Shown piece by piece: positions 21,105 through 32,999 of a stretch of 64,000 nt of DNA. The DNA comes from Ipomoea triloba (lineage: Eukaryota; Streptophyta; Magnoliopsida; Solanales; Convolvulaceae). The DNA lies in the NCBI RefSeq assembly GCF_003576645.1, contig NC_044924.1, positions 6,440,093-6,504,092 on the forward strand, read 5' to 3'. Within the stretch, counting starts at the first letter, position 1; each line of letters opens with the position of its first letter. A program made the position numbers and the translations under genes. Under the pieces are notes generated by a model that saw only the letters and a list, made by a program, of their open reading frames with translations, ran no database searches and was not told the DNA's origin.

Positions 21105-23666
21105 ATGGCTAAAGCTGCTCAGCAGTTACTAGCTCCATCGTCGGCCGCCGTTGTTCCGGGAAGCCCTGCAGGATCGACGTTGTTTTGGGACATCAGGTGC
21201 AGCTTCCACTCCCTCACGGCCGTCCTCATCGTCGGCCTTGTCATCGGAGTCGTTTTCTTGACCGGGGAGAGCCAAAACATCTTGTCCTCCGAGTTAAACC
21301 AAGAAAATACCGGTGGTATTAGCCACTCGTCTACTAAGTGCGATTTGTTTTCAGGAAAATGGGTTTACGACAACAAGTCTTACCCTTTGTACAAGGAGCA
21401 AGAATGTACGTTCATGTCTGATCAGCTGGCTTGCCAGAAATTTGGCAGAAAAGACTTGGATTATCAGCACTGGAGGTGGCAACCCGATCATTGCGATCTC
21501 CCAAGGTTTTGAAATGAAATTCAATATATTTATAATTCTTTAATTTATTTCCTCCCTCTTTTCACTTCTTCTTCTTCTTCTTCTTTATGGGGTTGGGTAG
21601 TGGAAGATGTTTTTGATGTTGATAAATAATTAATTAAGGTAGGTTCAACGCCACAGCAGTGCTGGAGAGGCTGAGGAACAAAAGGCTTGTGTATGTTGGG
21701 GATTCACTGAATAGAGGGCAATGGGTTTCCATGGTCTGCCTTCTTGATTCTGCCATCCCACCATCTCTCAAATCCATGCACAATAACTACAATTCTTCCT
21801 TGACCATTTTCAAGGCTAGGGTCAGTACTCAATTGCCCTAATTCTCTTTAATTTGCTTTTCATCAATTCTTGAGATTAACAAAAACAATGATATATAGAT
21901 AGTAATAATAGAAAGTAAAAAACACAAGATTTGACAATGTGTCTAAGTCCACAAAAAAAAAATTGTTCTTTTATTAGTTGTGATAATAAAACATCTAGGA
22001 TTATAAGCAGCATATTTATATGCAACACCTCTCCTTTTAGTACATAAGAGACATATACAACATTAATTTGTATTTTTTTGTCTCTTAAATTTGCTTTTCA
22101 ATGATTGAGATTAAGGAGAACAAGGGTTTATAATATAATTGCAAAAAGTTTTTTTTAAAAAAAAAAGTGGTTCAGTAATATCCTTTCAATGAATATGAAG
22201 CATACACATCATAATTTTATTTTATTTTATTTTTGTCTTAAATTTGATTGTGAACTGAAAATATAATGATGAAGGAATACAATGCAAGCATTGAGTTCTA
22301 CTGGGCACCGTTGCTGGTGGAGTCGAATTCCGACGACCCAACGCACCACCGGCTGCCGGAGCGCATAGTGAGGGCCAACGCAATTGAGAAACACGGCAGC
22401 CGGTGGACCGACGCCGATTTTCTCGTCTTCAACACCTACCTCTGGTGGAAACGCCCCGGCATCAAAGTCTTGTAAGCAAATTAAACCAACCATCAAAATT
22501 ATTTAACATAAATTGCCACGAAAAGTATAAACACTACACGTCAAGATAGATGCATCAACCTACGAAATGAAAACACAAATTAAATTAAATTGTTTTGGAT
22601 GTTCAGATGGGGCTCGTTTGAAAGGAGCGATGATGGAATCTACAAAGTCATAGAAATGCAGCGGAGCTATGAGATGGCTTTAAAGACCTGGTCTGACTGG
22701 CTGGAAATCCATGTCAATCGCTCCAAAACCCAATTATTTTTCATGACCATGTCCCCTGTCCACGAAAGGTACAATAAAAAAAAAAATTAGAGGCAAGTTA
22801 GTCAAGTTGTTAATTGGGTAACTGTAAACTTACAAGTTAAATTTCGGGGAAAATTTATTGATTTTTTTATTTTGAGAAGTCAGTTATAGACAATTTAGGT
22901 TGGTTTACTTGGTAGTCTTTTACCAGATCACAAGGGGCATCCCAAATAGTGCCTAGCTATGGGCTTCCTTCGTCACTCAGAAAGTAAGGGTAACTGCAGT
23001 CCAAATTAGTCAGACAGAATGACTTCTTAGCATTCTTGGTTTGAATCGGTAACAATCTTGCTGGTTTACCTTATCTTATGCTGATTAAAGTCACAAGTAT
23101 TCTTTTGTTTGAGCCGGTGACAATCTTGCGTTTACTTCTCTATAATCCTTTACTGACTAAAGTTACAAGGTGTGGTTTACTCAGTGCAGCAATGGCTGTG
23201 GGGAAACCCTTGGTCATTAAAAAAAAAGAGTAGCTGGAAATTAGAGTTTTTTAACAGTGTACTGCATATATATTCTTTACAACATGCATAACATGTTGAA
23301 TGTTTTAGGGCGGAATTGTGGGGAAAAGAAGAAGGCGAGAATTGCTACGGAGAAACGGAGCTACTGGAGGAAGAGTACTTGCAGCGCCAGGTAAACGTAT
23401 CAGATACGAAGATGATGGAGACAGTGGAATCCACCATTGATGGGTTGAAAGGAAGAGGCTTACAAGTGCACCTCATCAACGTAACACAACTCACACAATA
23501 TAGGAGGGAAGGCCACCCATCAATCTACAGAAAGCAATGGGAGCCTTTAACTGAGGACCAAATTGCAAACCCAAGTAGCTATGCAGATTGCATACATTGG
23601 TGCCTTCCTGGAGTTTCTGATGTTTGGAATGAGCTCCTCTATGCTCACATTTTCAACAATGTGTAA
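21105..23666 (+). CDS. trichome birefringence-like (TBL) polysaccharide O-acetyltransferase
   Basis: Golgi type II membrane protein of the PC-esterase (DUF231) family, which adds O-acetyl groups to cell-wall polysaccharides, often xylan. Exons 21105-21505, 21643-21820, 22275-22471, 22607-22768 and 23309-23666 (GT-AG) give 431 aa. One membrane segment ([19 protein letters not shown]) lies near residue 40. The TBL domain follows: [18 protein letters not shown], then the catalytic GDS motif in [12 protein letters not shown], the block [23 protein letters not shown] after exon 3 joins, and the second catalytic motif DCIHWCLPG. Length is typical. The sequence looks closest to the TBL30-36 group, but I cannot fix the orthologue. 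Intron 4 carries SINE-like debris. Confidence 0.93.
22855..23225 (+). mobile_element. SINE-like sequence, degenerate, in TBL intron 4
   Basis: Contains repeated tail motifs of the 17693 family: 'cttggtttgaatcggtaacaat', 'gctggtttacc', 'gattaaagtcacaag', 'ggtttactcagtg' and 'ggggaaaccc', ending in a run of A. Several overlapping, diverged partial copies seem to be present. Boundaries are approximate. Confidence 0.6.
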
Positions 23667-24640
23667 CATATATTCATTCAAGAAAACAAGGATATATGTT
23701 TTGACTATTGTAAGATATCTATTTTTGGCATTGTATGTAATTCACCAGTGTTATTGTCATTTTTTGTCCTCCTAACTATTACTCACTTCTTAGTTTTTTC
23801 AATTATTAATTTTGTCACATTTGACTTACTGCCAAATTTTTAGCAATTATTTGGTTGGAAAATGTACTTTTTTTTTTTCTTATTAATAGCATTGTGCATT
23901 TAATTAGATTTGAATGGACGATATTTTTTTAACAATCCGGGATGAGAGAAATTAAAGTTCACATTTTGGGATAAATAGTACCAACGTGAGAAAATTAATA
24001 ATTGGGATCAAATTTAAGAAGTGAATAATCAACTAGAGACCAAAAATCTCCCAACATCTCTTAAGAGATGAAAGTGCATGACCACTCATGCCAACCAAAC
24101 TATTTATACAATGAAATATTTAGTATTAAGCTAGTCCAATACTAATCACATTGTGGTTCAAGATCCCTAGAGCTCATAGGGTCATATAACTATTAATTGT
24201 CATGCTTAATATTTTGGGAGGGCTATAATATAAATAGAAGTTTTTTGCATATAACTCGAATTCGATTTTCACCAATTTTACTATTACTGGATGTATTGCA
24301 TTATAATGTAATTAAGTATATATATACACTTTATTACAACCGACTAAATAAGGTTAATTAACAAGTGATGACAAAAAGACCAGAGTAAGGTGAATAATAA
24401 TGGCAGTAATATAGTTGTAGTGACAATAAAATAGCTGTATGATTAGATTATAGTTACTGCTGTTTCATGTAATACTAAAATCATAAATATGTTAACCCAC
24501 ACTAGACACTCTTAAAATCGATATTAAATCCCTTGTTTTTTAAGTAATCAATCACATAACTTTGAGTACTTAAAATCATGCTGAGACTGCTCCCTAATGA
24601 TGGGAGTTGTGTAATTCATGTGATTAAAAGGTGGTGAAAG
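23667..24640. other. AT-rich spacer between TBL and BZR-like genes
   Basis: Holds the 3' flanks of two converging genes. I see no coding potential, RNA gene or clear repeat. Confidence 0.5.
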
Positions 24641-25386
24641 CTATATTTTAAGAGCAAGATGGACATCACAGCACTCGACATGGGACATGGCTGTTGGAGT
24701 AGTTATACTTTTAAGGTGATGAAGAGCTTCCAGAGAGCGTGATGAAGTGTCCCCTCCTTCACATTTACAGTAGTCTTCATCTTCTTCACAAGTTTTAGTT
24801 TCTTTCTGGACGACAGGCACTCTCTGCACTCAAAAGGTCCACAACACAAAACCTTAAAAAACATACAAGAACACCTAAGAATAATATAATTTTCCATGGC
24901 AGACATGTTATAATTTAAAATTGAGCTAAGGTCGCTCAACTGGGTATAATGCACATGGGTCAAACCACACTAAAAAGATTAAATTCAACCGATTAGTTAG
25001 TATAACTCATAGCCTTATAAACCTATATTTGGTATGTGGGATTCTTAACAAGACAAAACAATAAATAATCACAAACTAACCTTAAATATTGTCCCATCCT
25101 CCTCAACCTGCCACCCGGCTTCCCGGCAAACAGCAATGAGCAGATCGTTGGAGTCCGCATGCTTGGGGAGCTGGTAGTTGCCGTGGGCCCGGAGCCCGGC
25201 GAAGATCTTTTTCGCCACCGCGCGTCGCTTCCGCTCCCTCTGCTTATTGTTCTGCCGCTCCCTCTCCGACGGGTACCGGTACTTGGTGATCACGCCGCCG
25301 TTCTTGGTGGTTCTGTGAACCGTCCACGGCCCCCTCGTCGTCTTAATACAACCCCTCAGAGCCTTGCTGCCACTCTCCCCAACCAT
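24641..25386 (-). CDS. short BZR1/BES1-like transcription factor
   Basis: BZR1/BES1 proteins are plant DNA-binding factors of the brassinosteroid pathway. Exons (minus) 25081-25386 and 24641-24823 (GT-AG) give only 162 aa. The BZR DNA-binding region spans about residues 40-102: [20 protein letters not shown], then [19 protein letters not shown] and [16 protein letters not shown] 40-residue N-terminal extension ([20 protein letters not shown]...) precedes it, unlike classical BZR1. The C-terminal 60 residues are Cys/Asp/Glu-rich with no visible Ser-rich GSK3 sites, PEST region or EAR (LxLxL) motif. The gene could be a divergent paralogue that escapes BIN2-type control or competes with full-length BZR proteins. 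Second-exon function is unknown. Confidence 0.85.
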
Positions 25387-26559
25387 ATTAATTTGTTCTT
25401 AGCTTGTATGTTCTGTGATGGTATGATAAATAAATAAATATAACAGAGAAACATCATAGAGACAAAGGTGAAAAAGTGGAAATGGTACGGTACAACTCAG
25501 AAAATATTCTTCCAGCTTTTATATTATTTGGCATTTTAGCATGCAATTAATTAATTAATATATATATAATGTTTACAGTCAAACAATGTTGTGCTTAAGC
25601 ATGCAATCTGCAGTACAAAAAGATAAGTGTAAGGGTGAATTAATGGTGGATGATTGATCCAGCACAGCTGTAAAAGAATTACTTGAAGGGGTATGATCAG
25701 ACATCTAGAAGGAAATGCATGATAGAACAAAGTACCAGTTCCGTTTTTGGCTACGAAACAACAGAAAAGTGTGTAAAATGTACTGTGGGAGATATGCCAT
25801 GCAGACGGAAGAGATTTCATCTTCTTGAGTAGAAAATAAAAAAATATTCTTTACCCTTCAGATCACAAACCAAGTCTGGTTTTTGGCCAGGATATTGGTT
25901 GATTTGTGTTTTTCTATCATAAATGGAACATAATAATATTTTTATATAAAACATTTAAAATGTACAATGATCAATATTCATTATTCTTTTTTCTTCTTAA
26001 AAAAAAAAAAAAAAAAAAAACTCTGGCATAGCTCAACCGATCAATATAATCAACTCAAAATAAGTCCATAATAATCTTTGTTTTGCTAGCAGAGGCAGGA
26101 TGTAGGATTTCAATGCATTTGAGGGCCTGTAGGCCTGTAAGCCAGTTGATGCATATTTCACAATTTATCTTCTAATCTCCACCCGTCTTCAGGGTAGGAG
26201 CATTGAGAGCTCTTAAGTTTGAAGTTCAAACTTGTTTAGAAAAACGAGAGCAAGAACATATATAAAATGAAAAATGAAGAAGAGTTTACCTGATTCGGCT
26301 ATTAAGAACCTACATCCATGAGAGAGATGAAAATCTTTTATTATTTGTGATGATAAAACATCCAAAATTACAAATATTATATCTATATACAATTCTAACA
26401 GTATATTGTTTTCAAAAATAAAAATAAAAATTCTAACAGTATATTTACAAAAACTATCCATATACTATACCAGGTTGAGTTTAAAAATACACATTATAAG
26501 TTACTCCGATCCTTATTATAAATAGAAAAGAACTGTGGCATTTTTCTAGCTAGCATATG
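25387..26559. other. intergenic DNA upstream of the BZR-like gene
   Basis: AT-rich, with a poly(A) run at 25999-26020. It probably includes the BZR-like promoter. No gene is supported. Confidence 0.45.
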
Positions 26560-27095
26560 TTGTAAAACACATTTTCCTATACCTGTTATAAAAATCTTGC
26601 AATAAAAAACAAAACACATTTTCAAGTTCTTTTGAATATACAAGTCAATCTCGATCACACTTCTCTCCATTTGACAAATATCTTTGTGTAAAATATTGAC
26701 AAAAATCTTTTAGAAAATTTATCTTTAGGGCCTTTATTGATTGATAAATCTCTTTTAGGACCATCTTTCACAAGAATATCTATTAATTTATAATCAAGGG
26801 CATCCCAATTTCTTGGATCATATATGTCAAATAAAAGCGAATCATTTGGTTTATTATTGTCACGGTGATACCTATCATCATTGTGCACACCATCATTTAA
26901 ATTTTTTTCAATTTCACAATCATCTTGATCTTCTATATAAAGATTAACATCTAACAATTTTTTCTTGGCGTCATCCTCTTGCTCATCTATTTGAGTTTCT
27001 TAATTTTGTAATGAATTTTTCAATAGCTTCCTTTTGAGATTGAGTTAGTTGCTCAATTCTTCTCAAACTCAAGTGGATATTTTCTAGAAGATATA
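26560..27095 (-). pseudogene. broken hAT/ZMYM1-type transposase N-terminal fragment
   Basis: Minus-strand translation gives RRIEQLTQSQKEAIEKFI, then, after a frame change, a long open piece with IYDPRNWDALDYKLIDILV and KGPKDKFSKRF. After another frameshift it gives NGEKCDRD, a stop in place of the usual Trp, and LVYSKELENVF. This order matches the N-terminal TTF/zinc-finger region of plant hAT-like 'zinc finger MYM-type protein 1-like' transposases. The rest of the transposase is absent. It is not functional. Confidence 0.75.
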
Positions 27096-27360
27096 ATTAC
27101 AAAATTAAAAAAAAAATTATTTAGAAACTCTATGAATTGAATAAATAATTAATCAAGAAACAAATTCTTAAATATACTATTCTGAAATCAAAATTATTAC
27201 TGCTATGTCAATAAAAAAGAATTATGAAATAATACGTAATTTTAATTACCTGTCAAGACTTAGGGTTTGTGCGATCAAGAAGAACTGGAGAAGCAATTGA
27301 GCTGCCGTCTGCCGTTTGCGTGGTGCACTACTGTTGTGCTGCGTAATCCGAAAAGGGAAT

Positions 27361-27755
27361 GGAGCTGCTGAGCTAGGTTTATTGATTTAACGAATTTTCA
27401 ATTTGTTGTGTACTGTGTAGCCGTGTAGGTAATAAATTAACAATGGTAATTGCAAATAGATTGGGGGCCCCGTGCAATTACCGTGGGCAGACATAATTGA
27501 GAGAATGGAGCTGCTGAGCTAGGTTTATTGATTTAATGAATTTTCAATTTGTTGAGTACTGTGTAGCCGTGTGTAGGTAATAAATTAACAATGGTAATTG
27601 CAAATAGATTGGGGGCCCCGTGCAATTACCGTGGGCAGACATAATTGAGAGAATGGAGCTGTTGAGCTAGGTTTATTGATTTAATGAATTTTCAATTTGT
27701 TGAGTACTGTGTAGCCGTGTGTAGGTAATAAATTAACAATGGTAATTGCCAATAA
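27361..27755. repeat. tandem repeat, 146-148 bp unit, about 2.7 copies
   Basis: Units start at 27361, 27507 and 27655 with 'ggagctg(c/t)tgagctaggt'. Each contains 'gattgggggccccgtgcaatta' except the last, truncated one. A diverged piece of the unit also occurs at 27931-27975. The array lies just upstream of the transposase remnant, so it may be subterminal DNA of the same transposon. Confidence 0.9.
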
Positions 27756-28022
27756 TTGAGATTCAGGAATTAGGAACTTCCGAAAGAAGGAAAGGGATTA
27801 AGAAATATATATAGTCAATTGGCGCCCAATTTAACCCTATCACAAATTGACACAATATAATATCTATGCACTTCATCAACCATCAACCTGCAAACTTGTA
27901 TATTATATATACACTTTTTTTGTTTTAATAGATTGGGGACTCCGTGCAATAATCGTGGGCATACATAATTGAGAAAAAATTTTGGAGTCCTTATTATAGT
28001 AAAACTTGGGATGATAGGAGAC

Positions 28023-28802
28023 AATAAATTTTGAGGTTTTCTAGATGTGATTGGCCGTAATAATTCATAGCAATGATGAAGAGAAGAAAGGGGATGAGAG
28101 AATGACATCAAGAGACAAAATGTGATGTAGATATATGAAAAATGTGTTTGCCGCCTGACGGTAATAATGTGTTACCGGGTATGTAATCTGAGTATTATTT
28201 GAATATAGTGTTGATACAGTGTTTTGGTATCTGAGTACAATATTGAGTGCAGTGCTCAGTGTACAAAGTGAGTTGAGTGTAGTCTTGTCTCGTAAGAAGT
28301 GTCGTCAGAAGTCCCCCTCACTATGTGGTTGTGAGTCCTTTTATTCCTTTCAGCTCAGTAACGGAACATTGATGAGGAGTTGAACGTTGGACATCAATAC
28401 CTGAGGTGTTGAATGCTGAGGAGCTGAACGTCGGTCATCAATGCTGAGGAGCTGAACGTTGGCCATCAATGCTGAGGAGTTGGACCGTTGCGCATTGATG
28501 CTGAGGAGTGAGGTGTCTTGGTAGTTTGAACGGCAACTGTCTTGGTTAAGACAATGGTTCCGGGTTGGGTACCCAATTACCCTGTCACCGCCATTAATTA
28601 CTATATATGTAGACTAAACACTCCACACTTATATTATACTATATTTTATATAAAATAAAACTTGCACTAATTTAAATATTAAAAACATTCTAATAACTAA
28701 TTAAATTAAAGATCTAGCGTAAATTTGCATTGTAGTGTCATTTGGGAGAACTAATTATAAATTAAGGTTTTGTTTAGTAATAAAAATAATTTTCCATTTT
28801 TG
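28023..28802. repeat. segmental repeat copy A (carries the solo LTR)
   Basis: After removing the LTR at 28156-28587 and one TSD, about 343 bp match copy B at 30240-31041. Shared landmarks are 'gttttctagatgtgattg', 'aattcatagcaatgatgaa', 'ctaattaaattaaagatcta' and 'aattaaggttttgtt'. Copy A has no Helitron at the matching position. Confidence 0.85.
28156..28587. mobile_element. solo LTR with 5-bp target-site duplication
   Basis: 432 bp beginning TG and ending CA, with matching ends (TGACGGTAAT.. and the inverse of ..ATTACCCTGTCA). It is flanked by CCGCC at 28151-28155 and 28588-28592. Copy B of the host segment lacks it, which gives a clean empty site. Inside are several imperfect copies of 'gctgaggagctgaacgttgg'. 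No internal retrotransposon genes remain, so LTR-LTR recombination probably removed them. Confidence 0.88.
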
Positions 28803-30239
28803 TTTCTATTTTCACAAATTTTATTTTATCTTATTTTTTGCCTATTGCATACAGTATTTTCAATTCCATGTACACTTTAGGTCCCATTGGTTATATTATC
28901 ACGGGTGTGCATGCATGCAGTAGTAAATTTATGAATTTAATCTATACGCCAAAAAGAAGTTTATACCTAAATATTTGGCATCATATCGATATGATGGGTC
29001 AATTGGGAAGGCAGATACAATTTCTGTGATGTGATTTCCTTCTGTCTCTTTGTGCTTTTGTATGGACGACAGAGATTGATATATAGCTACGTTGCCTACC
29101 TTAGAGTTTGATTATTGCGCAACGACTTGAAGTCCGAGTTTAATATCTTATCATCATGAAATTTTCTATATTTGTGTATATTTTTGAAAGCAAAACCATG
29201 TAATAGATTACTATAAAAGAGCATATCAGAGTCAGAGGGGGACAGAGTCCCAATATAGACTGCAAGCCTGAGAAACGGCACCAAAGACCAAGGAATGAGC
29301 AATAACATTGGTACTTGTGTATATAGTATGTCTTAATTTCTGTATTTTTTTTTTGTTTGCAATTTAATTGGTTTTATCTTTTCAATTAATCTAGCCTTAA
29401 TAAAATGAATTAACTCTTTGTACTCCAACAGTTTGAGAAAGTATAGATAAACAAATACTACAATGTAATACAGTATTACTTAAAAAAATAAAATGAATTA
29501 ATTAAGCTAAGGAGATTTGTTAGATTTCTTTTAACTATATATTTATGTAAATCATTTCCAAACATATTTATATATTTATATAACACATAATGATAAATAA
29601 TTATATATATAACTTAATCATGTTTATTACAAGTATTAATTAATGTGCTTAATTATATTTTATATAAATATTAATATAATAATATTTTATATAAATATTA
29701 ATATAATTATATAGTTAATATAAAATTTATTTATTACATAAACTAAACTATATAAAGTTATAAATTATATACTTTATAAACTTTTATAACTTAATAATGT
29801 TATAATTACAAAATACAAATATTACACATAAATTATATTAGTGATAAATATAAGTTTAATCAATTATAATTATATTACAAATTACAAACTAAAATTTATT
29901 TATCTAAACTTAAATTATATATATATACATATACACACAAGGATACATGTAATTTGTTCAAAAAGTCTAAGAAATTGTTATTTTAGAGATGAGATGTTCA
30001 AATCTTATATTATACATAATTTAATATTTTTAAACATATAGTTGTTAATAAATAATAAGGTTGTTGATGCATTGAGTTACAAAATATGTAACCGGCCCGT
30101 TCTCCCTAGTTTGAATGAGTTTGACTAATCCATTTTGACAGCTCTAGTGGGTCTTTAATAACTTAGTAATATTAAGGAGGGATGATAAATAGTAAAAAAT
30201 GTGGGAAATAATATTTTTTTATTATTATTTTCTTCTTAA
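28803..30239. other. extremely AT-rich intergenic DNA
   Basis: No gene is supported. About 29520-30060 is almost pure A/T with many 'tataa' words and gives only chance ORFs. Confidence 0.5.
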
Positions 30240-31041
30240 TAAAATTTGATGTTTTCTAGATGTGATTGTCCATCAATAATTCATAGCAATGATGAAGGCA
30301 TGCAAGAAATTAAAAGGGAGATGAGAGAATTACATGAAGAGACAAAATTGTGATGTAGATATATGAAAGATGGGTTTACCGTTAATTACTATATAGATTA
30401 AACCATCCACACTTATATTATATACTAGTATTTTGTACGCGCGATGCGCGAAAATTTATACCCAATATTAAAACATTAATAAATATAAATAATTTAAATT
30501 TATAATTCGAATTATATATACACAAATAATATATGTATTTTATACACACACATATATTATTTTCCATTAATAGAAATTTAATTAAAATATAATCAATCAT
30601 TAAATTAATTATATAATGATTTTAATAAACTGATAATTAAAGAATAGGAAAAAGATATGCTAGATATAGGTGTATGGTAATAATGATGGAGTTAAAAAGT
30701 AACGGTGTTATAACGGTGTAAGGGTAGCTTTGTATCACAAGAATGTAGTAGAGACAATTTTGTCTAATAACATTGAAGTGTACAACATTTAAAGTAAAAT
30801 GTATACATTTATTAGCATACAAAAAGAGGGACATAAATCAAGGATATAACCTTGATTGAGACTTATTATGTTTTTAGATATATTTTATATAAAATAAAAA
30901 TTGAACTAATTTAAAAATTAAAAACATTCTAATAACTAATTAAATTAAAGATCTAGGGTAATGTGTAGTGTCATTTGGGATCGGAGCACTAATTATAAAT
31001 TAAGGTTTTGTTAAGTAATAAAAATAATTTACCATTTTTTG
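30240..31041. repeat. segmental repeat copy B (carries a Helitron)
   Basis: Match to copy A (28023-28802), interrupted by a Helitron at 30425-30878. It lacks the solo LTR that interrupts copy A. The two copies are about 2.2 kb apart in the same orientation. Confidence 0.85.
30425..30878 (-). mobile_element. non-autonomous Helitron, copy 1 (454 bp)
   Basis: Read on the minus strand, it starts TCTAAAAACATAATAAG and ends with the hairpin CGCGC-ATC-GCGCG, eight bases, then CTAG. It lies between A and T, the standard Helitron target, with no target-site duplication. Copy A of the host segment provides the unoccupied site. A second member lies at 50705-51157 on the plus strand. No Rep/Hel protein is encoded. 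Confidence 0.9.
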
Positions 31042-32600
31042 TTATTTATATAAGGAAACCTGGAGCAAAATAAACCGAGGAGATGTTGCGCTACTAGCAA
31101 TACAAGCACCATTTTTTTGTTCTTAAGTTATACTAAAATTGTAAATTTCGTCCCTGATTTTTATAGTAAAGGAACGAAAAGTGCAACGTCAATGATAACT
31201 TAGGGACAAAAAGTGAGTATAACCAACACTTAATGACGAATTTTACAATTACCTTATAACTTAAGGATGAAAAGTATAATTTTTCTAAAATAATTGGAAG
31301 TATAATTAGTTGTTTTGATTTTTTTTTGAGACGGTCATTCAAATTTGGCCATATTATTTTATTGACTTTAATTTCTTTATCAGATTTAATGAATTAAATT
31401 TGAAAAAAGAAAATGGTGAGGTTCGAAATGTCATGTTTGTAGATATTTTTACAACTTCATATAACATTGTATATTTGTATCTTACTTATCAACATAATAA
31501 AATAAAATTCTTAGTACATAGCTTCAGATATTGACCGCATGTTTTTCGCTCTCATAAAAAAAATTAAAATAATAATAATAATTTAGAAAGTCCTTGAAAT
31601 TATTGGACATACTATTTTTATTATTTTTCATACACGATGGGAAAGAATATTCTGATATGTTAGTTTTCCTCCTCATTTTACCTTAATTTGAGGAGGAGAA
31701 TTGTGAATTGTGATTGATCTTAGGCTTAAATATCTTTATTCATGCTCAAATTGGGATATTGATTTGAAAATGACGAAAATACCTTCAAAAATTTTAGATT
31801 TCGGCACGTTTTAAACGGATGGGTGACCGGCGCGATGAATTTTGGCACTAAAACAGTAGTCGTGGGACCAAAATTGGTACTAAACAATAGTCGTGAGACC
31901 AAAATTGGTAGAAATGAAACATGTGGACCAAAATTGTCATTTTGCTAATAGTCGTGGGACCGAAATTGGTATTTGCTCTAATTTAAATAGATACCATGAG
32001 ATAAATTTGTAAAGCACTTTTTAGAAATTATTTTGTGCGTGACAATTGACGAGGGAGATTACAGTCATTACGTATGTAGGGACAAATTTTATAAAATTAT
32101 ACTGTAAATCATGGTCAAGCAAACGACCAATAAATATTCATTATTATTATTATACTGAATGCTTACTTTTTTAGTTAGTATACTAAAAATAAACATTCAG
32201 AAAATGAATTTGTAGTATACAAAAAATGAACTTTTAATGTACTAAAAATAAATATTATGTTATGATTTGTTTTACAATGTAGACTATGGCCTACAGTATA
32301 GTGATTGGTAAACCTCGTTTTTGTGTAATAGTTGAAAAATTATTACACATGAGAAGTAAATTATACTAGAAATGCATGAAAATAAATATTTAATATTAGT
32401 GGTCAACGTTATTATTATTATTTTTTTTTATGTCAAACGTTAAAATTATGGTTATATTAAATTGATTTTTTTTAAATCTTGAAAAGTGTAGCGACAATTT
32501 GAGTAACAGTACGACTAATTAAAAATTGATAGTTATGTAAATAATAAGTGCATATAATGAAGAATTTATGAAAGGGTCGGTCCACCCCAAGAATTTATTT
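31042..32600. other. intergenic DNA with repeated 'gtcgtgggaccaaaattgg' motifs
   Basis: No gene is supported. Four degenerate copies of 'agtcgtgggaccaaaattgg' lie at 31855-31965. Related words occur in the arms of the foldback element at 37018, so this may be debris of that family. AT-rich elsewhere. Confidence 0.5.
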
Positions 32601-32601
32601 A

Positions 32602-32609
32602 CTATAAGT
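32602..32609 (+). promoter_or_regulatory. possible TATA box for MIR390
   Basis: Sequence CTATAAGTA lies about 195 bp before the foldback. Followed by a CT-rich stretch with a (CTT)n tract. The position is plausible for a primary miRNA transcript, but nothing else supports it. Confidence 0.3.
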
Positions 32610-32796
32610 AGCTGAGTTTGGGTAAAACTGTCTCCACCCCATCCCAGCCATATGTTCATTCCATGTGCACATATTATTCATTTCTAATCAACCTTCTTTC
32701 ACTGGCTTTATGCACATGCATTATGAACATACTCTTCATCTTCTTCTTCTTCTTCTTCTTCAGTGGTAAAATGCTGTGAAAAATGATATGATTCAG

Positions 32797-32944
32797 CATG
32801 GAGAATCTGTAAAGCTCAGGAGGGATAGCGCCCAGATCAGATCAGAGGTGATACGATGATTGATCTTCAATTCATTTTTATTACCTCACATATAATATGT
32901 TGGGCTGGGCGCTATCCATCCTGAGTTTCATTGCTTCTTCATGC
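32797..32944 (+). ncRNA. MIR390: MIR390 precursor hairpin
   Basis: The 5' arm carries the conserved 21-nt miR390 at 32812-32832 (AAGCTCAGGAGGGATAGCG..). The 3' arm carries the star strand at 32910-32930 (CGCTATCCATCC..). The two pair with the usual 2-nt 3' overhang pattern, and pairing extends beyond them: GCATG-GAGAA on the left with TTCTTC-ATGC on the right. In land plants miR390 loads into AGO7 and triggers tasiRNA production from TAS3, which restrains ARF3/ARF4 in auxin-dependent leaf and root patterning. The identity is as secure as sequence alone allows. Confidence 0.97.
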
Positions 32945-32999
32945 CATGTCTGATCTTTCCAATAGCAATTCACGTCATACACCTTTTCTGTTGTTAGCT

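Noticed and set aside
27815..28111. 98-residue minus-strand ORF
   Set aside because: It overlaps the start of the repeated segment and is not kept open in the other copy at 30240.
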